The notes: generated from the sequence alone by a model not told the origin. Shown: positions 16,305 through 26,015, counted from the first letter of the stretch. The stretch is 64,000 nt of DNA from Brachybacterium sp. P6-10-X1 (GCF_001969445.1 NZ_CP017297.1:620001-684000); one strand, 5' to 3'. Translations and numbers: made by a program.

Positions 16305-18125
16305 TCATCCTTGGTAGGTGTCGATGTTGCGGTCGCGGTTCAGGCCGGAGGGGATGAACTCGATGTGCCAAAACTCCTCATCGTGGATGTACATGCCGTG
16401 CTTCAGCCCCAGCTCACGGATCTGCTTCCACCGCTCGAGCTGCGCCCCGGTACCCGGGTAGGAGCAAGCGTTCTCCGGGGTCTGCGTGGTGCCGCAGTTG
16501 TGCCGCGAATAGGAGGCCGGGAATCCGCCGATGTCGAAGGCCATGCCGAACTCGTGGTTGGACCAGCCGGGCCGCGCCGCACCGCCGGGCGAGCTCGCAT
16601 ACAGCGACTCCTGCTTGGCGTGGGAACGATAGGTGGAGGTGAAGGACAGGTCGATGCCAGCCTGTTTCGCCTCGTTCCAGAACGCCATGAACGCGGGGGC
16701 GATGGTGGCGTTCATGATGATCGGGTCGCCGCCGGTGTCGCTGGTCCCGTCGAGGGAGCACAGGCGCACTTGGACGCCGGTGCCCCTGTAATAGGCGTTG
16801 GTGGTGCCGTGGTCGCTGGTGCCGTCGGGGCAGGACAGGGACGCCGACGGCTTCGTCAGCGCAGCGATGTTCACGCAGCCCTCCGTGCCGCTGGGGCATT
16901 CGGCGACCTGCCCGGCCTGCCCGCTGGGGGCGATGGAGGATCCTCCGCAGTCAGCGCCGCTCGATGCTCCAGTGGCTGAGGCGACGTCCTCGGGGGTCAT
17001 TGTGGCCGAGGGCGTATCCGTCCCGGTCTGTGCCTGGGTGCCGCCGGCATCGGGCACGGGCGATCCGGCGAACTTCTCGTAGAACGCTTCTGCGTTCGCG
17101 ATCCGCTCGGACAGGGCGACCACCCCGGCGCGCTCGTACTTGGACTCGAACGATTCGGTAGCCTCGGCCACGGTGGTCGTGGCGGCCAGATGGTCTCCGG
17201 CTGCCTTCTCGGTTCCTTCCAGTTCGGAGATGATGTAGCGCAGCTGGAACAGCACCATGGTGTCGATGTCTTCTTGAGTCATCGATTCGGGCAGCTGGTC
17301 CATGCTCGGTGCGGCAACGTAGAACCGGTCACCGAGTTCAGCGATGACGGCGTCGCGGACCTTCGCGTGCCGGTCGGCGGTCCACTGCACCAGCCCCCAC
17401 CCGGAGCTGACGTTGGGGGTGCCGGCGCTACCTTCGGCGATGAACGGATTGAAACCGGACTCGCGCTGGATGTTGCCCATCACCCCGGCGGTCTGCTCCT
17501 CGGTGTACCCGGCGCCGCGCAGGTAGTTCCAGGCCTTCTCCTCGATGCCCGAGCCGACCACCTGATCGGGCCCGGCCGCGGGCGTCGAGGTCTCGGTGCA
17601 GGTCTGGGAGAAGACCGCGGTCTGGCCGGTGGCCGGGACGATCGCCCCGGCAATGATCGCGGAGACGCTGGCGACGATGATCACCTGCGTCACCAGTGCG
17701 CAGGCGGTGAGGGCGGCGACGGCGACCAGCACGTACCGGAAGGCTTTGGTCTGGGCCAGGGTGGTGACGGCGGACCCTGCCGCACCGGCGATGGGGGCGC
17801 CGACCCCGGTTCCGGCGACGGCCGCGGTGGTCAGTGCTCCGGCACCGGAGGCTGCGACGTCCTGGGTGCCGCCGACGATGTCCCCTTTGCGGGCTTTCTG
17901 CGCTCCCCGCACGGCGCTGACGGCCATGTCGGATCCGCTGGCCTTCTTGATACCGGCCTCGGCGCCTTTCTGGGCGAGGGCCCTGCCGGTGCTGGGGCCG
18001 TCGGTCCCGGGAGCTTCGTTCTGGCCGGATCCGAGGTCGCCGGAGCCGGGCCCATCCAGCCCCTCCTCATCAGGCATGGGAACATCCCCGGTGTCGCCAC
18101 CGGGGTGGGTGTGCTCATCGGCCAT
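16305..18125 (-). CDS. Bifunctional cell-wall hydrolase: phage-tail-type lysozyme plus M15/VanY carboxypeptidase
   Basis: 606 residues; GAGGAGGTG precedes the ATG. The cytoplasmic N-terminus is rich in Asp/Gly. Membrane helices lie at about residues 130-165. A lysozyme-like domain spans about 190-345 (EEKAWNYLRGAGYTEEQ, GNIQRESGFNP, GWGLVQW). The C-terminal M15 peptidase domain is at about 470-600 (TYRSHAKQESLY, WSNHEFGMAFDIG, EEFWHIEF), with zinc ligands His and Asp in SNHEFGMAFD and His in WHIEF. Role: local opening of peptidoglycan so the transfer machine can cross the wall, like VirB1/TcpG-type hydrolases. It sits between the FtsK-like motor and the TcpC-like protein, as expected for a conjugation operon. 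Confidence 0.85.
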   Translation of the reverse strand: MADEHTHPGGDTGDVPMPDEEGLDGPGSGDLGSGQNEAPGTDGPSTGRALAQKGAEAGIKKASGSDMAVSAVRGAQKARKGDIVGGTQDVAASGAGALTTAAVAGTGVGAPIAGAAGSAVTTLAQTKAFRYVLVAVAALTACALVTQVIIVASVSAIIAGAIVPATGQTAVFSQTCTETSTPAAGPDQVVGSGIEEKAWNYLRGAGYTEEQTAGVMGNIQRESGFNPFIAEGSAGTPNVSSGWGLVQWTADRHAKVRDAVIAELGDRFYVAAPSMDQLPESMTQEDIDTMVLFQLRYIISELEGTEKAAGDHLAATTTVAEATESFESKYERAGVVALSERIANAEAFYEKFAGSPVPDAGGTQAQTGTDTPSATMTPEDVASATGASSGADCGGSSIAPSGQAGQVAECPSGTEGCVNIAALTKPSASLSCPDGTSDHGTTNAYYRGTGVQVRLCSLDGTSDTGGDPIIMNATIAPAFMAFWNEAKQAGIDLSFTSTYRSHAKQESLYASSPGGAARPGWSNHEFGMAFDIGGFPASYSRHNCGTTQTPENACSYPGTGAQLERWKQIRELGLKHGMYIHDEEFWHIEFIPSGLNRDRNIDTYQG

Positions 18126-18176
18126 GGGGCACCTCCTCGCTGCGCCCCAGTGGGCGGGACAGTCGCGGGGCTGCGG

Positions 18177-21100
18177 TCAGAGGCCGCCGCGCACCATCGG
18201 CGGAGCCTGGAACCCGAAGTCGAACCCGTCCTCGTCCCCATCCGGGTCGGCCTCGAGCGCAGCCGGGTCCCCGTCGTCTGCCTGGTCCGGGTGGTCGTCC
18301 GTGACCGTGACATCCTGCTCGTCGGTCGAGGTCTCCGGCTCACCGTCACCCGTGCCGTCGTCAGTGTCCGTGCCTGCCTCACCCGGCTCGGCGGGCGGCT
18401 CGGGGACGTACAGCTGCGCCCCGGACTCATCGGTGATGTCTGTGATCAGCTCGCGGTAGGAGGCGCCGACCTCCGATTCGGCATCCAGCCCATGGACGTC
18501 AGCCACCACCTCGGCAACCTCCCCCCCAGCCAGGACCTCGCCCAGCGCCTCGATCAGCTCCCACGAGGTCTCGCCCAGGTCGGACAGGACGAGACGGCCC
18601 GTCGGCGTAGCGTCCGCCGCCGAGGCGGCCTCGAGTTCCTGCGCAGCCGAGGAAGTGGCCGGCGCACCGTCGGGTTCGGTGTCGCGGCTGATCCCCTCGT
18701 CCAGCTCGGGTTGCGGGGTCGGTTCGTCATCGGCGAGCAGTGTTCCGAGGTCGACCTCGCCCAGGTCCAGGTCGAGGTCCTCGACGACCGGGGCCGCCTC
18801 GACGGTCTCTTCGACGACGTCGACGAAGTCCTCCAGCGGCGCGACCTCGTAGCGCGGATCGGTCGGGTCGAGTACCCGCTGGGGTGGCACCGTCTCGGCG
18901 CCGGACTCGGTGAGCGCCTCGCGCAGCGTTTCGTTGTCCTCGTACCAGGCCTGCATCAGCATCGGGTGGGGAGCATTCAGCGGCTCGAACAGGCCCCGGC
19001 CGATGCGGGGCTCGGCGATCGGGTCGGCCTCCATGGGGTTGCGGAACGCGCTCATCCGATCGCCCTGGGTCATGTTGCCCAACGCCATCCGCGCCAGGTT
19101 CACCTTGAGGTCGGACCCCCCGGGCACCTTGTCCAGTGTCGATGAGGTGAGCTTCTGGGTGCCCAGGATCAGGTGGATGCCGACGAACCGGGCCTCCCGG
19201 GCGAGCTTGCCGACCATGCTGCCGACGATCGCGCGGGCATTGTTCTCCGCCTCGACCTCCAGCCGGGCGTGGTCAGCGGCCGGGTCCTCCGACTTCGGCG
19301 GCACCGAGGATTTGCCGATCAGGGAGGTGAACTCGTCGATCACCACCACGATCCGCGGCGGCCGCTCCTGCTCGGGCAGCTTCCCGATCTTGACCTCGCC
19401 GTGCCGTCCGAGCAGGGTCTTGCGGCGTTCTAGCTCCCCGTAGAGAGCTTTGAGGGTGGAGGCGGCCTGGTACACGTCGGCGGCGAATGGCGCGATCGCC
19501 CACTCCTTCGCGAACAGGAAGTCGTACCCGCCCTTGGTGGGATCGATGATCGCCACATCGCAGCCGGCCCGGATCAGACCATGCAGCTGCGTGGAGATCG
19601 CGGCGGACTTGCCGCTGCCCGTGCTGCCGACGATCAGCAGGTGCGGGTTCTCTTCGAGGTCGAAGATCATCTGCTCACCGAGGGCGTTCACGCCGAACGG
19701 GACCGTGCTGTCGGTGATGTCGTCGAAGGGGATGCCGATATTCTCGGGCAGGGGGTCGTGCTCGGAGGTGAACAGCCGCACCGAGGATGCGCCGTGCTTG
19801 CGCACGTCCAGGAGCTCCACACCCAGGTTGGAGCGGAGCTTCTCGCGGTTGCCGCGGACCTTCGCCGCATCCACACCCGGCGGCAGGTCGAAGTCGAGGA
19901 CCTCCACCTGGTCGTTGGACTTGAGCCGCTCGAGTTTCGTCAGGGTCGGGACGGCGCCGGAGGTGTTGGTGATGGTCGAATCGACGAACGCCTGGTCGAA
20001 GTCGACACGGCGGACCTCCACGTCCGCGCCGCGCCGCAGCCGCGCCCCGTCACCGGGGTCGCCGATGAACAGCCTCACCTGGCCGTCGGCGGCGGACTGG
20101 ATCCGCATCCAGGGGCAGGCCAGTTGGGAGCGGATCGCGTCGGCCTTCTTGCGCACATCCACCAGCGTGGTGCCGCCGTGCAGGCGGATCGTGACCTTCC
20201 AGGCATGCTTCGAGGAGGCCGGGACGGTCAGCGGCTCGGCCTCGACAATCTCCGGCTTCGGCAGCTTGACCGCGGCGGCCCGGAACGCGGAGTTGACCAG
20301 ATGGGCGAGCACCCACGCCGGTCCGCTGGTCGCCACCGGAGCCGGGCTGTCCTCGGGGGTAACGTCCTGCGGAGTGGTGGGGACCGGCTGGGTCGACCAG
20401 CGCACGACGAACAGGTGCGGATGCCGGGAACCCTGCCCTTCCTTCTCAGCGGGCCAGCCGACGAGCGAGACCATCTGCGCGGCCGTGATCGAGGTGCGCA
20501 TCCCCTTCTCGAAATCCTTGCCCTTGGGATCGATGTAGGTCTCCCCGGCATCGAGCCCCGTCTTGGTGGCGAACAACTGCTCATGCAGCACCAACGGTTC
20601 GCGGGAGAAGCGCTGCGGCAGTTCGGCGTCGCGGGTGATCTCGAACCGGGTCGTCGGCGCCTGCGCACCCTGGGGCAGGGCCTGCTCCCACCGCTGCTCC
20701 CACTCGATCTCGCCCTGCACGTTACGGACCTTGACCAGATCGAGCCCGGACTCATCGGTGTACCGGGCGTCCTCGGACAGGGGGTCTCCGAACAGGATGT
20801 AGCCGTCGCGGCGTTCGACGACGGCATCGACCTCGACGCTCTCGGTGTCGATGACGGCGGAGGCCTCAGCCGCGATCGACGCGTGCTCGGCCTGGACCGA
20901 CCCCCACGGGGGTGTGGGGATCCCGGGCATCGCCCAGGTCGTGTGCCAGATCGCCAGCGGCGAGTCCTCCGGCGTCACGAATCCGGGTGCCGGGACGCCG
21001 CGCAACCACCGCCACACCGCCACCAGCGGCGAGGGGCGCGGCACGTCCACGGGCTCCTCGAGGCTGGCCTCCAGCTCCTGGATCTGCTCCGCGTCCGCGT

Positions 21101-22388
21101 CCTCGGAGAGCCCCTCGATCCGGGCCCGGACACGCTGCTCCCGTTTCGCGGTCAGACCGGGCAGTCGCGGGTCGACCTTCGCCGGCAAGTCGGCCACCTG
21201 GGTCGCCTCGAGAAGCACCATCCGGTTGACGCCGACCGCGTCCAGGGCGCGGGCCATCGCCGCCTCGAGCGCGAGATCGCGGGAGACCGTATCGAGGTCG
21301 GGGTCCAGCAGGTTCGGAAACGACCCCTCGGGCCACTGCACGATCCGCGCCCGCAACTGATGCGCGGTCCCGGCCACCGGCTCCCCGGCAGCGTCGAGGT
21401 TCGGGCTGGCCAGCACGTCGATACGGGTCGAGGGATCCCCGTAGGCAGCCGAGAGCAGTTCGGCCCGGTCCTGGAGCCCGGCGGCCATCAGCTTCGGCGG
21501 CGCATCGACGACATCGATGATCGCCCCGCACGGCGCCACGGTCCGCTCCACGATGCGCGGCGTGCCCTCCTTGGCGGCGAACACCTCGGCGAACCGCGGC
21601 TCCCAGTCGGCCTCGGCCTGCTTCACCCGCCGCCACCGGGCCAGCCCGATCCGCGACAGGGAAGCGCCGAGCGCAAGGTTCAGGCCAAGCACGGTCCCGG
21701 CGGCCATGCCGACCCGGCGCCAGGAGCCCTCGTCCTGGCCCAGCTGCTCCAGTCCCCACCCGGCAGCCCAGGCCCCGGCGACCGCCACCAGCGGGGCGAT
21801 GAGCAGAGCCGGACGTGCGGGGGAGGACCACAGCTTCCGCAGCGAGGCGACGGAGACGGTGACGTCCGGGCGGGACGCGAACCGCTGCAGCAGGGTGGAC
21901 GCGGCCGTCAGCACGTGGTGGACCAGCACTCCGGAGCTGACTGCGACCCACCCCGGCATCTCGATCACCGGCGCATCCCACCCCACCACGGACCCGGCCG
22001 CACCGAGCACCATGGTCGGCACCTGCCCGGACAGCGGCAGCGACGCCACCAACGCCCCCACCGCCAGGGAGACGAAGAACGCCTTGCGCGGCGGGAACCC
22101 CGGCCACACGAACCTCCATCCCCACAGGTTCGCCAGCAACAGGGCATTACGGATGTCCAGCCAGATCCGGTGCTGGAACACCAGCAGCTCTTCACGGGAG
22201 TTGTCCGGAGTGCCCTTCGGCCCGGTCAGCACCGGTGCCGGATGACACGACGCCGTTGCCAGCACACCGGCGACGGCCACCCACCCCGCGGGCAGGCCGA
22301 AGACCATCGCAGCAACCGTGGCCACCGCCGTCGCCACCAGCAGGGCGCCGGTGAAGTTCGCGGAGGGCTTGTCGTACTTCTGAACCAT
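18177..22388 (-). CDS. Large FtsK/SpoIIIE (TcpA/EccC-like) membrane ATPase of the transfer system
   Basis: 1403 residues. About four to six hydrophobic segments lie in the first 260 residues. A long middle region follows, then the motor domain with Walker A GSTGSGKS near residue 925, Walker B IVVVIDEF near residue 1014, and LGTQKLTSS behind it. The C-terminal 200 residues are acidic and disordered-looking. It is far larger than plasmid TraB proteins (about 700 residues) and in layout recalls TcpA-type conjugation ATPases and type VII EccC, though only one ATPase domain is obvious. It probably drives DNA through the envelope with the hydrolase and scaffold encoded next to it. It is the third gene of the minus-strand operon. 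Confidence 0.85.
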   Translation of the reverse strand: MVQKYDKPSANFTGALLVATAVATVAAMVFGLPAGWVAVAGVLATASCHPAPVLTGPKGTPDNSREELLVFQHRIWLDIRNALLLANLWGWRFVWPGFPPRKAFFVSLAVGALVASLPLSGQVPTMVLGAAGSVVGWDAPVIEMPGWVAVSSGVLVHHVLTAASTLLQRFASRPDVTVSVASLRKLWSSPARPALLIAPLVAVAGAWAAGWGLEQLGQDEGSWRRVGMAAGTVLGLNLALGASLSRIGLARWRRVKQAEADWEPRFAEVFAAKEGTPRIVERTVAPCGAIIDVVDAPPKLMAAGLQDRAELLSAAYGDPSTRIDVLASPNLDAAGEPVAGTAHQLRARIVQWPEGSFPNLLDPDLDTVSRDLALEAAMARALDAVGVNRMVLLEATQVADLPAKVDPRLPGLTAKREQRVRARIEGLSEDADAEQIQELEASLEEPVDVPRPSPLVAVWRWLRGVPAPGFVTPEDSPLAIWHTTWAMPGIPTPPWGSVQAEHASIAAEASAVIDTESVEVDAVVERRDGYILFGDPLSEDARYTDESGLDLVKVRNVQGEIEWEQRWEQALPQGAQAPTTRFEITRDAELPQRFSREPLVLHEQLFATKTGLDAGETYIDPKGKDFEKGMRTSITAAQMVSLVGWPAEKEGQGSRHPHLFVVRWSTQPVPTTPQDVTPEDSPAPVATSGPAWVLAHLVNSAFRAAAVKLPKPEIVEAEPLTVPASSKHAWKVTIRLHGGTTLVDVRKKADAIRSQLACPWMRIQSAADGQVRLFIGDPGDGARLRRGADVEVRRVDFDQAFVDSTITNTSGAVPTLTKLERLKSNDQVEVLDFDLPPGVDAAKVRGNREKLRSNLGVELLDVRKHGASSVRLFTSEHDPLPENIGIPFDDITDSTVPFGVNALGEQMIFDLEENPHLLIVGSTGSGKSAAISTQLHGLIRAGCDVAIIDPTKGGYDFLFAKEWAIAPFAADVYQAASTLKALYGELERRKTLLGRHGEVKIGKLPEQERPPRIVVVIDEFTSLIGKSSVPPKSEDPAADHARLEVEAENNARAIVGSMVGKLAREARFVGIHLILGTQKLTSSTLDKVPGGSDLKVNLARMALGNMTQGDRMSAFRNPMEADPIAEPRIGRGLFEPLNAPHPMLMQAWYEDNETLREALTESGAETVPPQRVLDPTDPRYEVAPLEDFVDVVEETVEAAPVVEDLDLDLGEVDLGTLLADDEPTPQPELDEGISRDTEPDGAPATSSAAQELEAASAADATPTGRLVLSDLGETSWELIEALGEVLAGGEVAEVVADVHGLDAESEVGASYRELITDITDESGAQLYVPEPPAEPGEAGTDTDDGTGDGEPETSTDEQDVTVTDDHPDQADDGDPAALEADPDGDEDGFDFGFQAPPMVRGGL

Positions 22389-22404
22389 CCAGGGTCAGTC
22401 CTTG

Positions 22405-22956
22405 TCAGCTCGAGCGCAGCAGCGGGTACAGGGCGGCGGTGAGGTCCGGGTCGGTGGGCTCATCCGGCACCCGGGATCGGATCCGCCGGAGCAGTGCCTG
22501 CGCGCGGATCGCGTCAGCTCCGGGAATGTGCAAGAAGGTGACAGACAGCCACCCGTCACGGGAGGCTTCGACCGACACCACGGGCCGTCTGACCAGGGCG
22601 CGCGGGATATGCGCGGCGATGCGCTGCTGGATCATCGCCATCGTGGCCCGGTCAGCGTGCTCGACCTTCGACAGCCAGCGGAACGAGGTCCCATCCAGCG
22701 TCCAGTAGAAGCCCGGCCGCCACCGTTTCGCGTCGATGATCAGGGCGACCGTGCCGCCGGTGACGATGTGGTCGATGTTCGCCTTGACCCCGCGGGCGGG
22801 GACATCCAGGTCGTGCCACACGTCCCGCTGCGACTCGACCGTGATCCGATCCAGCACCCGGCCCGTGGACTCCTCGCCGGCGCGACCGGTCTTCGCGGCA
22901 TCGGTACCGAGGTCCTCGACGGACCCGCCGGCGATGCCGTAGACGGTGCCGCTCAC
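22405..22956 (-). CDS. NERD-domain (nuclease-related) protein
   Basis: 183 residues from a GTG at 22956 that overlaps the stop of the small membrane gene upstream (GTGA). Residues 25-85 match the NERD pattern: GRAGEESTGRVL, then the ANIDHIVTGG and ALIIDAKRW blocks carrying the Asp and Asp-x-Lys of a PD-(D/E)xK-like nuclease fold. No membrane helix. NERD proteins are DNA-related enzymes of poorly known role, often on plasmids. Here it lies directly before the large FtsK-like motor, so a role in handling transferred DNA is plausible. Confidence 0.75.
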   Translation of the reverse strand: MSGTVYGIAGGSVEDLGTDAAKTGRAGEESTGRVLDRITVESQRDVWHDLDVPARGVKANIDHIVTGGTVALIIDAKRWRPGFYWTLDGTSFRWLSKVEHADRATMAMIQQRIAAHIPRALVRRPVVSVEASRDGWLSVTFLHIPGADAIRAQALLRRIRSRVPDEPTDPDLTAALYPLLRSS

Positions 22957-23093
22957 CAGATGATCCCGACCAGGATCGACCCGCCGACCAACACCAGCAG
23001 CACGAACAGGGCGATCTTCACCCCCGTGCCGCTCAGCGCCTCAGCGAGGTCTTCGGAGTCTTTCTCGAACCGTGGTCCGCGCCCCAGCCCCAT
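22953..23093 (-). CDS. 46-residue membrane protein, first gene of the transfer operon
   Basis: Starts with ATG at 23093 behind GAGAGG and ends in a TGA that overlaps the GTG of the NERD gene. Sequence: soluble MGLGRGPRFEKDSEDLAEAL, then one membrane helix (about residues 25-46, VKIALFVLLVLVGGSILVG). The coupling overlap, good start signal and hydrophobic tail argue that it is real despite its size. No family is recognised. It may help assemble the membrane motor. Confidence 0.6.
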   Translation of the reverse strand: MGLGRGPRFEKDSEDLAEALSGTGVKIALFVLLVLVGGSILVGIIW

Positions 23094-23178
23094 CGTGTCC
23101 ACCTCTCATCGGGTACGTCGTCACGTCGATGAGTGGGCGGGGAGTTGCCGTCGTAGGACAAGGAGAGAAAAACCTAGA

Positions 23179-23198
23179 GATCCTTCTATGTTCGTCAA
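23179..23198. repeat. Left copy of a 20-bp direct repeat bounding the copper cargo
   Basis: GATCCTTCTATGTTCGTCAA occurs here and again, in the same orientation, at 35734-35753, and nowhere else that I saw. The segment between (12.5 kb) is copper and metal cargo, while transfer genes end just to the left. The repeat contains ATG TTC GTC AA, which resembles the first codons (Met-Phe-Val-Lys) of IS1634-like transposases, so both copies may be stubs of one IS end. The alternative is an attachment core of a recombinase. The 256 bp from 23094 to 23349 hold no gene I can support. Confidence 0.6.
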
Positions 23199-23349
23199 GA
23201 CCGAACCCGCACACCGTCCAGCAGTACCCCGACGTCGACGCAGCATCGAGCCTTCCCGCCGGCCGATTTCGAGCTGGGTCGCGATCGCGTCCCCGATCCA
23301 CCAGTGGTGGCGCGGCGTTCGCCTACTTCGACATCGGGAACGATGGTCT

Positions 23350-24864
23350 TCAGGAGGCGTAGTCGATGCCGGTCATCATGCCGACCTCCTGGTGGTACGT
23401 GTTGTGGCAGTGCGCTGCCCAGCGGCCTGGATTGTCTGCATCGAAGTCGAGGGCGAACGATTCCATGGGCGCCAACATCAGGGTGTCCTTCCGAAGTCCC
23501 GACGGCAGGGCGAAGGTGTGGCCGTGGATGTGCAGGGGGTGGCTCATCATCGTCTGGTTGGTCGCGATGATTCGTACCCGCTGTCCCTCGCGGATGCTGA
23601 GCGGAGTGTTCTGCCCGTAGGGCGCTCCGTTGATGGCCCACTGGTACGGCCGCATCGAGCCTTGGAATGCGAGCTCGAGCTCGGTGTCGACGGCGCGGTC
23701 CTCGAGTCGTGCGGTCTCGGCCGGTTCCAGGGTGGATCCGATGAGGACCTCCCCGTCGAGTTCCGGTACCTGGACGTCCGGAGCGGGCACATCCCCGGCA
23801 CCAGTTTTCAGCACCGCGAGTCCCTGGCCGCCGCTGGTCTTCCCGACGGGCCGGGCCACCAGGGGGAACGTGCCGTCCTTCACGGTGACCACCACGTCGT
23901 ATCGTTCGCCCATGCCGAGGTAGAGCGCCTTGGCGGTGACTGGCTCGACGGGGAACCCGTCCGAGTGGGTGACGGAAAGATCGTGGTCTCCGAGCGCGAG
24001 GGCGAAGATGGTGTCGGCGGAGGCGTTGATCAGGCGGATGCGCACGCGCTGGCCGGGCTTCGCCTCGAAGATCTCCGGTGCTTCGGGAACCCGTCCGTTG
24101 AGGAGGAAGTGGGGGTAGGCCACGTCACCGGCGTCACCCCAAGGCTTCTCGCCCATCGGCATACCGCCGTGGTCCATGCTCCCGGCCTCACCGTCGGCGG
24201 GTTCGTCGCTCATGGGCATGCCGCCGTGGTCCATACCGCCGCCATCCGAGGGCCCGGCGCTGGTCAGCGCGGCCAGGATCTCATCGGGGGTCTGCCCGGT
24301 TCCATCGATCCAGTCATCGAGGGTCACGATCCATTCCGCGTCGTAGTCTCCGGGTTCGTCGGGGTCGTCGATGATCAGCGGGGCGTAGAGCCCGCGGTCG
24401 AGCTGCAGGCCGACGTGGGAGTGGAGGAAGTAGGTGCCGGGGTCGGGGGCGACGAATTCGTAGGTGAAGGAGGTATCCGGTTCGACCGGGTCCTGGGTCA
24501 TCCCGGGCACCCCGTCGGCGGCGTTATGCAGTCGGATGCCGTGCCAGTGGATCGTGGAGGTCTCGGGCAGGCGGTTCTCGAGCGTGATGCGCAGCAGGTC
24601 GCCTGCGGTGGCGCGGATCAGCGGCCCGGGGAGGCTCTCCCCGTACGCCCAGGTCGGTAGGGTCTTCCCTCCCAGATCCACAGTCGTCCCAGCCGCGGTG
24701 AGGGTCTGGGTGACGACGTTCTGACCGGCGTTCGGAGTCAGTGCAGGAGGCGGGGCGAAGCCTCCAACTTGGGTCGGAGCGGTGCGGTCGCCGCATGCCG
24801 CGAGCGTGAGCGCTGCCGCGCCGAGGCCTCCGGTGAACATGGTGCGGCGGGAGATGCTCTTCAC
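23350..24864 (-). CDS. Multicopper oxidase, Tat-exported lipoprotein (copper resistance)
   Basis: 504 residues from a GTG. N-terminus SRRTMFTGGLGAAALTLAAC combines a twin-arginine motif with a lipobox Cys. Copper motifs appear in order: HWHG (type 2/3), HSH, HPLHIHGH and HCHNTYHQEVGM, with Met as axial ligand of the type 1 site. A Met/His loop (MDHGGMPMSDE and MDHGGMPMGE) at about residues 205-235 probably binds extra copper, as in CueO. It would oxidise Cu(I) to less toxic Cu(II) outside the membrane. Together with the SHOCT protein upstream it forms a minus-strand operon divergent from a two-component system that likely controls it. Confidence 0.92.
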   Translation of the reverse strand: MKSISRRTMFTGGLGAAALTLAACGDRTAPTQVGGFAPPPALTPNAGQNVVTQTLTAAGTTVDLGGKTLPTWAYGESLPGPLIRATAGDLLRITLENRLPETSTIHWHGIRLHNAADGVPGMTQDPVEPDTSFTYEFVAPDPGTYFLHSHVGLQLDRGLYAPLIIDDPDEPGDYDAEWIVTLDDWIDGTGQTPDEILAALTSAGPSDGGGMDHGGMPMSDEPADGEAGSMDHGGMPMGEKPWGDAGDVAYPHFLLNGRVPEAPEIFEAKPGQRVRIRLINASADTIFALALGDHDLSVTHSDGFPVEPVTAKALYLGMGERYDVVVTVKDGTFPLVARPVGKTSGGQGLAVLKTGAGDVPAPDVQVPELDGEVLIGSTLEPAETARLEDRAVDTELELAFQGSMRPYQWAINGAPYGQNTPLSIREGQRVRIIATNQTMMSHPLHIHGHTFALPSGLRKDTLMLAPMESFALDFDADNPGRWAAHCHNTYHQEVGMMTGIDYAS

Positions 24865-24895
24865 AGGTGCAGTCCTTCAGGAGGGAGGGGTGGTG

Positions 24896-25132
24896 TCAGT
24901 GTCGAAAGGCGTCCAGGACCAGTTGTCGCCGTTGTTCGAACTCGTCGACCGAGATCTCTCCTCGAGCCAGACGCAGGGAGAGTTCTCCGATCGCCTCGTT
25001 CTCGTCCCGAGGGCGTCGAGGACGCCCGGGCAGCACAAGGCGTGACAGCAGCAGTGCCGAGGCCCAAAGGAGAACGAGGAGACCTGCGACCATCGTCCAC
25101 ATCAGCCACGACATTGCATCGGTCGGGATCAT
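24896..25132 (-). CDS. SHOCT-domain small membrane protein
   Basis: 78 residues: one N-terminal membrane helix (about 8-30, MWTMVAGLLVLLWASALLL), a basic linker, and a C-terminal SHOCT motif (ELSLRLARGEISVDEFEQRR). SHOCT proteins are common beside copper oxidases and efflux genes in actinobacteria; the biochemical role is unknown. It lies 31 bp ahead of the multicopper oxidase on the same strand and is presumably in its operon. Confidence 0.8.
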   Translation of the reverse strand: MIPTDAMSWLMWTMVAGLLVLLWASALLLSRLVLPGRPRRPRDENEAIGELSLRLARGEISVDEFEQRRQLVLDAFRH

Positions 25133-25224
25133 CGAGGGTCTCCTTGGTGAGTCGAGGTCCTACGCGACACGGTCCCCACTAGGCTCCCCCGGGACGGACG
25201 AAGTTCTCGTCGAGAGTTCCTCAA

Positions 25225-25239
25225 GATCTGGTCCAGATC
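25225..25239. promoter_or_regulatory. Inverted repeat in the divergent control region of the oxidase and two-component genes
   Basis: GATCTGG-T-CCAGATC is a perfect 7-bp dyad between the SHOCT/oxidase operon (minus) and the response regulator (plus). TTCCTCAAGATC just before it resembles CTCCTCAAGGTC at 29904-29914 upstream of the YdhK operon, so both may be boxes for the response regulator encoded next door. Inferred from position and shared bases only. Confidence 0.4.
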
Positions 25240-25297
25240 CTCCGTGAAACCTTCCACATCCCCTCGGTGTCCAGGATCGGAGACCAGACTGGAGCCC

Positions 25298-26011
25298 ATG
25301 AGCAGTGAAGCGGATCGAGCCGCAGCGATGGTTCTCGTCGTCGAGGACGAAACCGCACTGTCGGACGTGGTCCAGGCGTACCTGGCGAAGGCCGGCTACG
25401 CCACTTTGAGCGCGCGGAGCGGTCCGGAGGCGGTGGAGCTGGCCCGCACCATGGCGCCGGACGTGATCATCCTCGATCTCGGGTTGCCGGGACTCGACGG
25501 TCTGGAGGTGATGCGGAGGATCCGCGCGTTCTCCGACTGCTACGTGCTGATCACGACGGCGCGGACCGAGGAGGTAGATCGACTTGTCGGACTGTCGGTG
25601 GGCGCGGATGACTACCTCACCAAGCCGTTCAGCGTGCGTGAGCTCGTCGCCCGGGTCCAGGCCGTACTGCGCCGGCCTCGCGTCGAATCCGGGACTGTGT
25701 CTTCGATGACGGTGCGCACGTTCGGAGAGCTCGAGATCGACACGACCGCGCAGGAGGTGCGCCTCTCCGGCCGGGCGATCCCGCTAACCCCCACCGAGAG
25801 GGGGCTCCTGATGACGTTGGCGCACCGTCCCGGCCAGGCCTTCAGTCGCAGACAGCTGATGGAGGCCGTCTGGGGCGACAGCTGGATCGGAGATGACCAT
25901 CTCGTCGATGTGCACATCGCCAACCTCCGACGAAAGCTCGACGAGTCGGCGGAGTCCGCACGGTTCGTGGCCACGGTGCGCGGTATCGGATACCGGATGG
26001 GAAAGGGATGA
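25298..26011 (+). CDS. OmpR/PhoB-type response regulator (probable copper response)
   Basis: 237 residues from the ATG at 25298 (GGAG lies just upstream but close). The receiver domain spans residues 10-125, with acidic VEDE, phosphorylated Asp in IILDLGLPG, Thr in ITTAR and Lys in TKPF. The winged-helix DNA-binding domain is at 140-237 (LTPTERGLLMTLAHRPGQ, VDVHIANLRRKLD, GIGYRMG). The sensor kinase gene starts 4 bp after its stop. With copper genes on both sides, it is likely a CopR/CusR-like activator of the multicopper oxidase and the CueP/YdhK operon. The inducing signal is inferred. Confidence 0.9.
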   Translation: MSSEADRAAAMVLVVEDETALSDVVQAYLAKAGYATLSARSGPEAVELARTMAPDVIILDLGLPGLDGLEVMRRIRAFSDCYVLITTARTEEVDRLVGLSVGADDYLTKPFSVRELVARVQAVLRRPRVESGTVSSMTVRTFGELEIDTTAQEVRLSGRAIPLTPTERGLLMTLAHRPGQAFSRRQLMEAVWGDSWIGDDHLVDVHIANLRRKLDESAESARFVATVRGIGYRMGKG

Positions 26012-26015
26012 GCTC

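Noticed and set aside
19581-22442. Long plus-strand open frame opposite the 1403-aa FtsK-like gene
   Set aside because: Composition is typical of antisense frames in high-GC DNA (Gly/Arg/His/Asp rich), and the opposite strand has Walker motifs.
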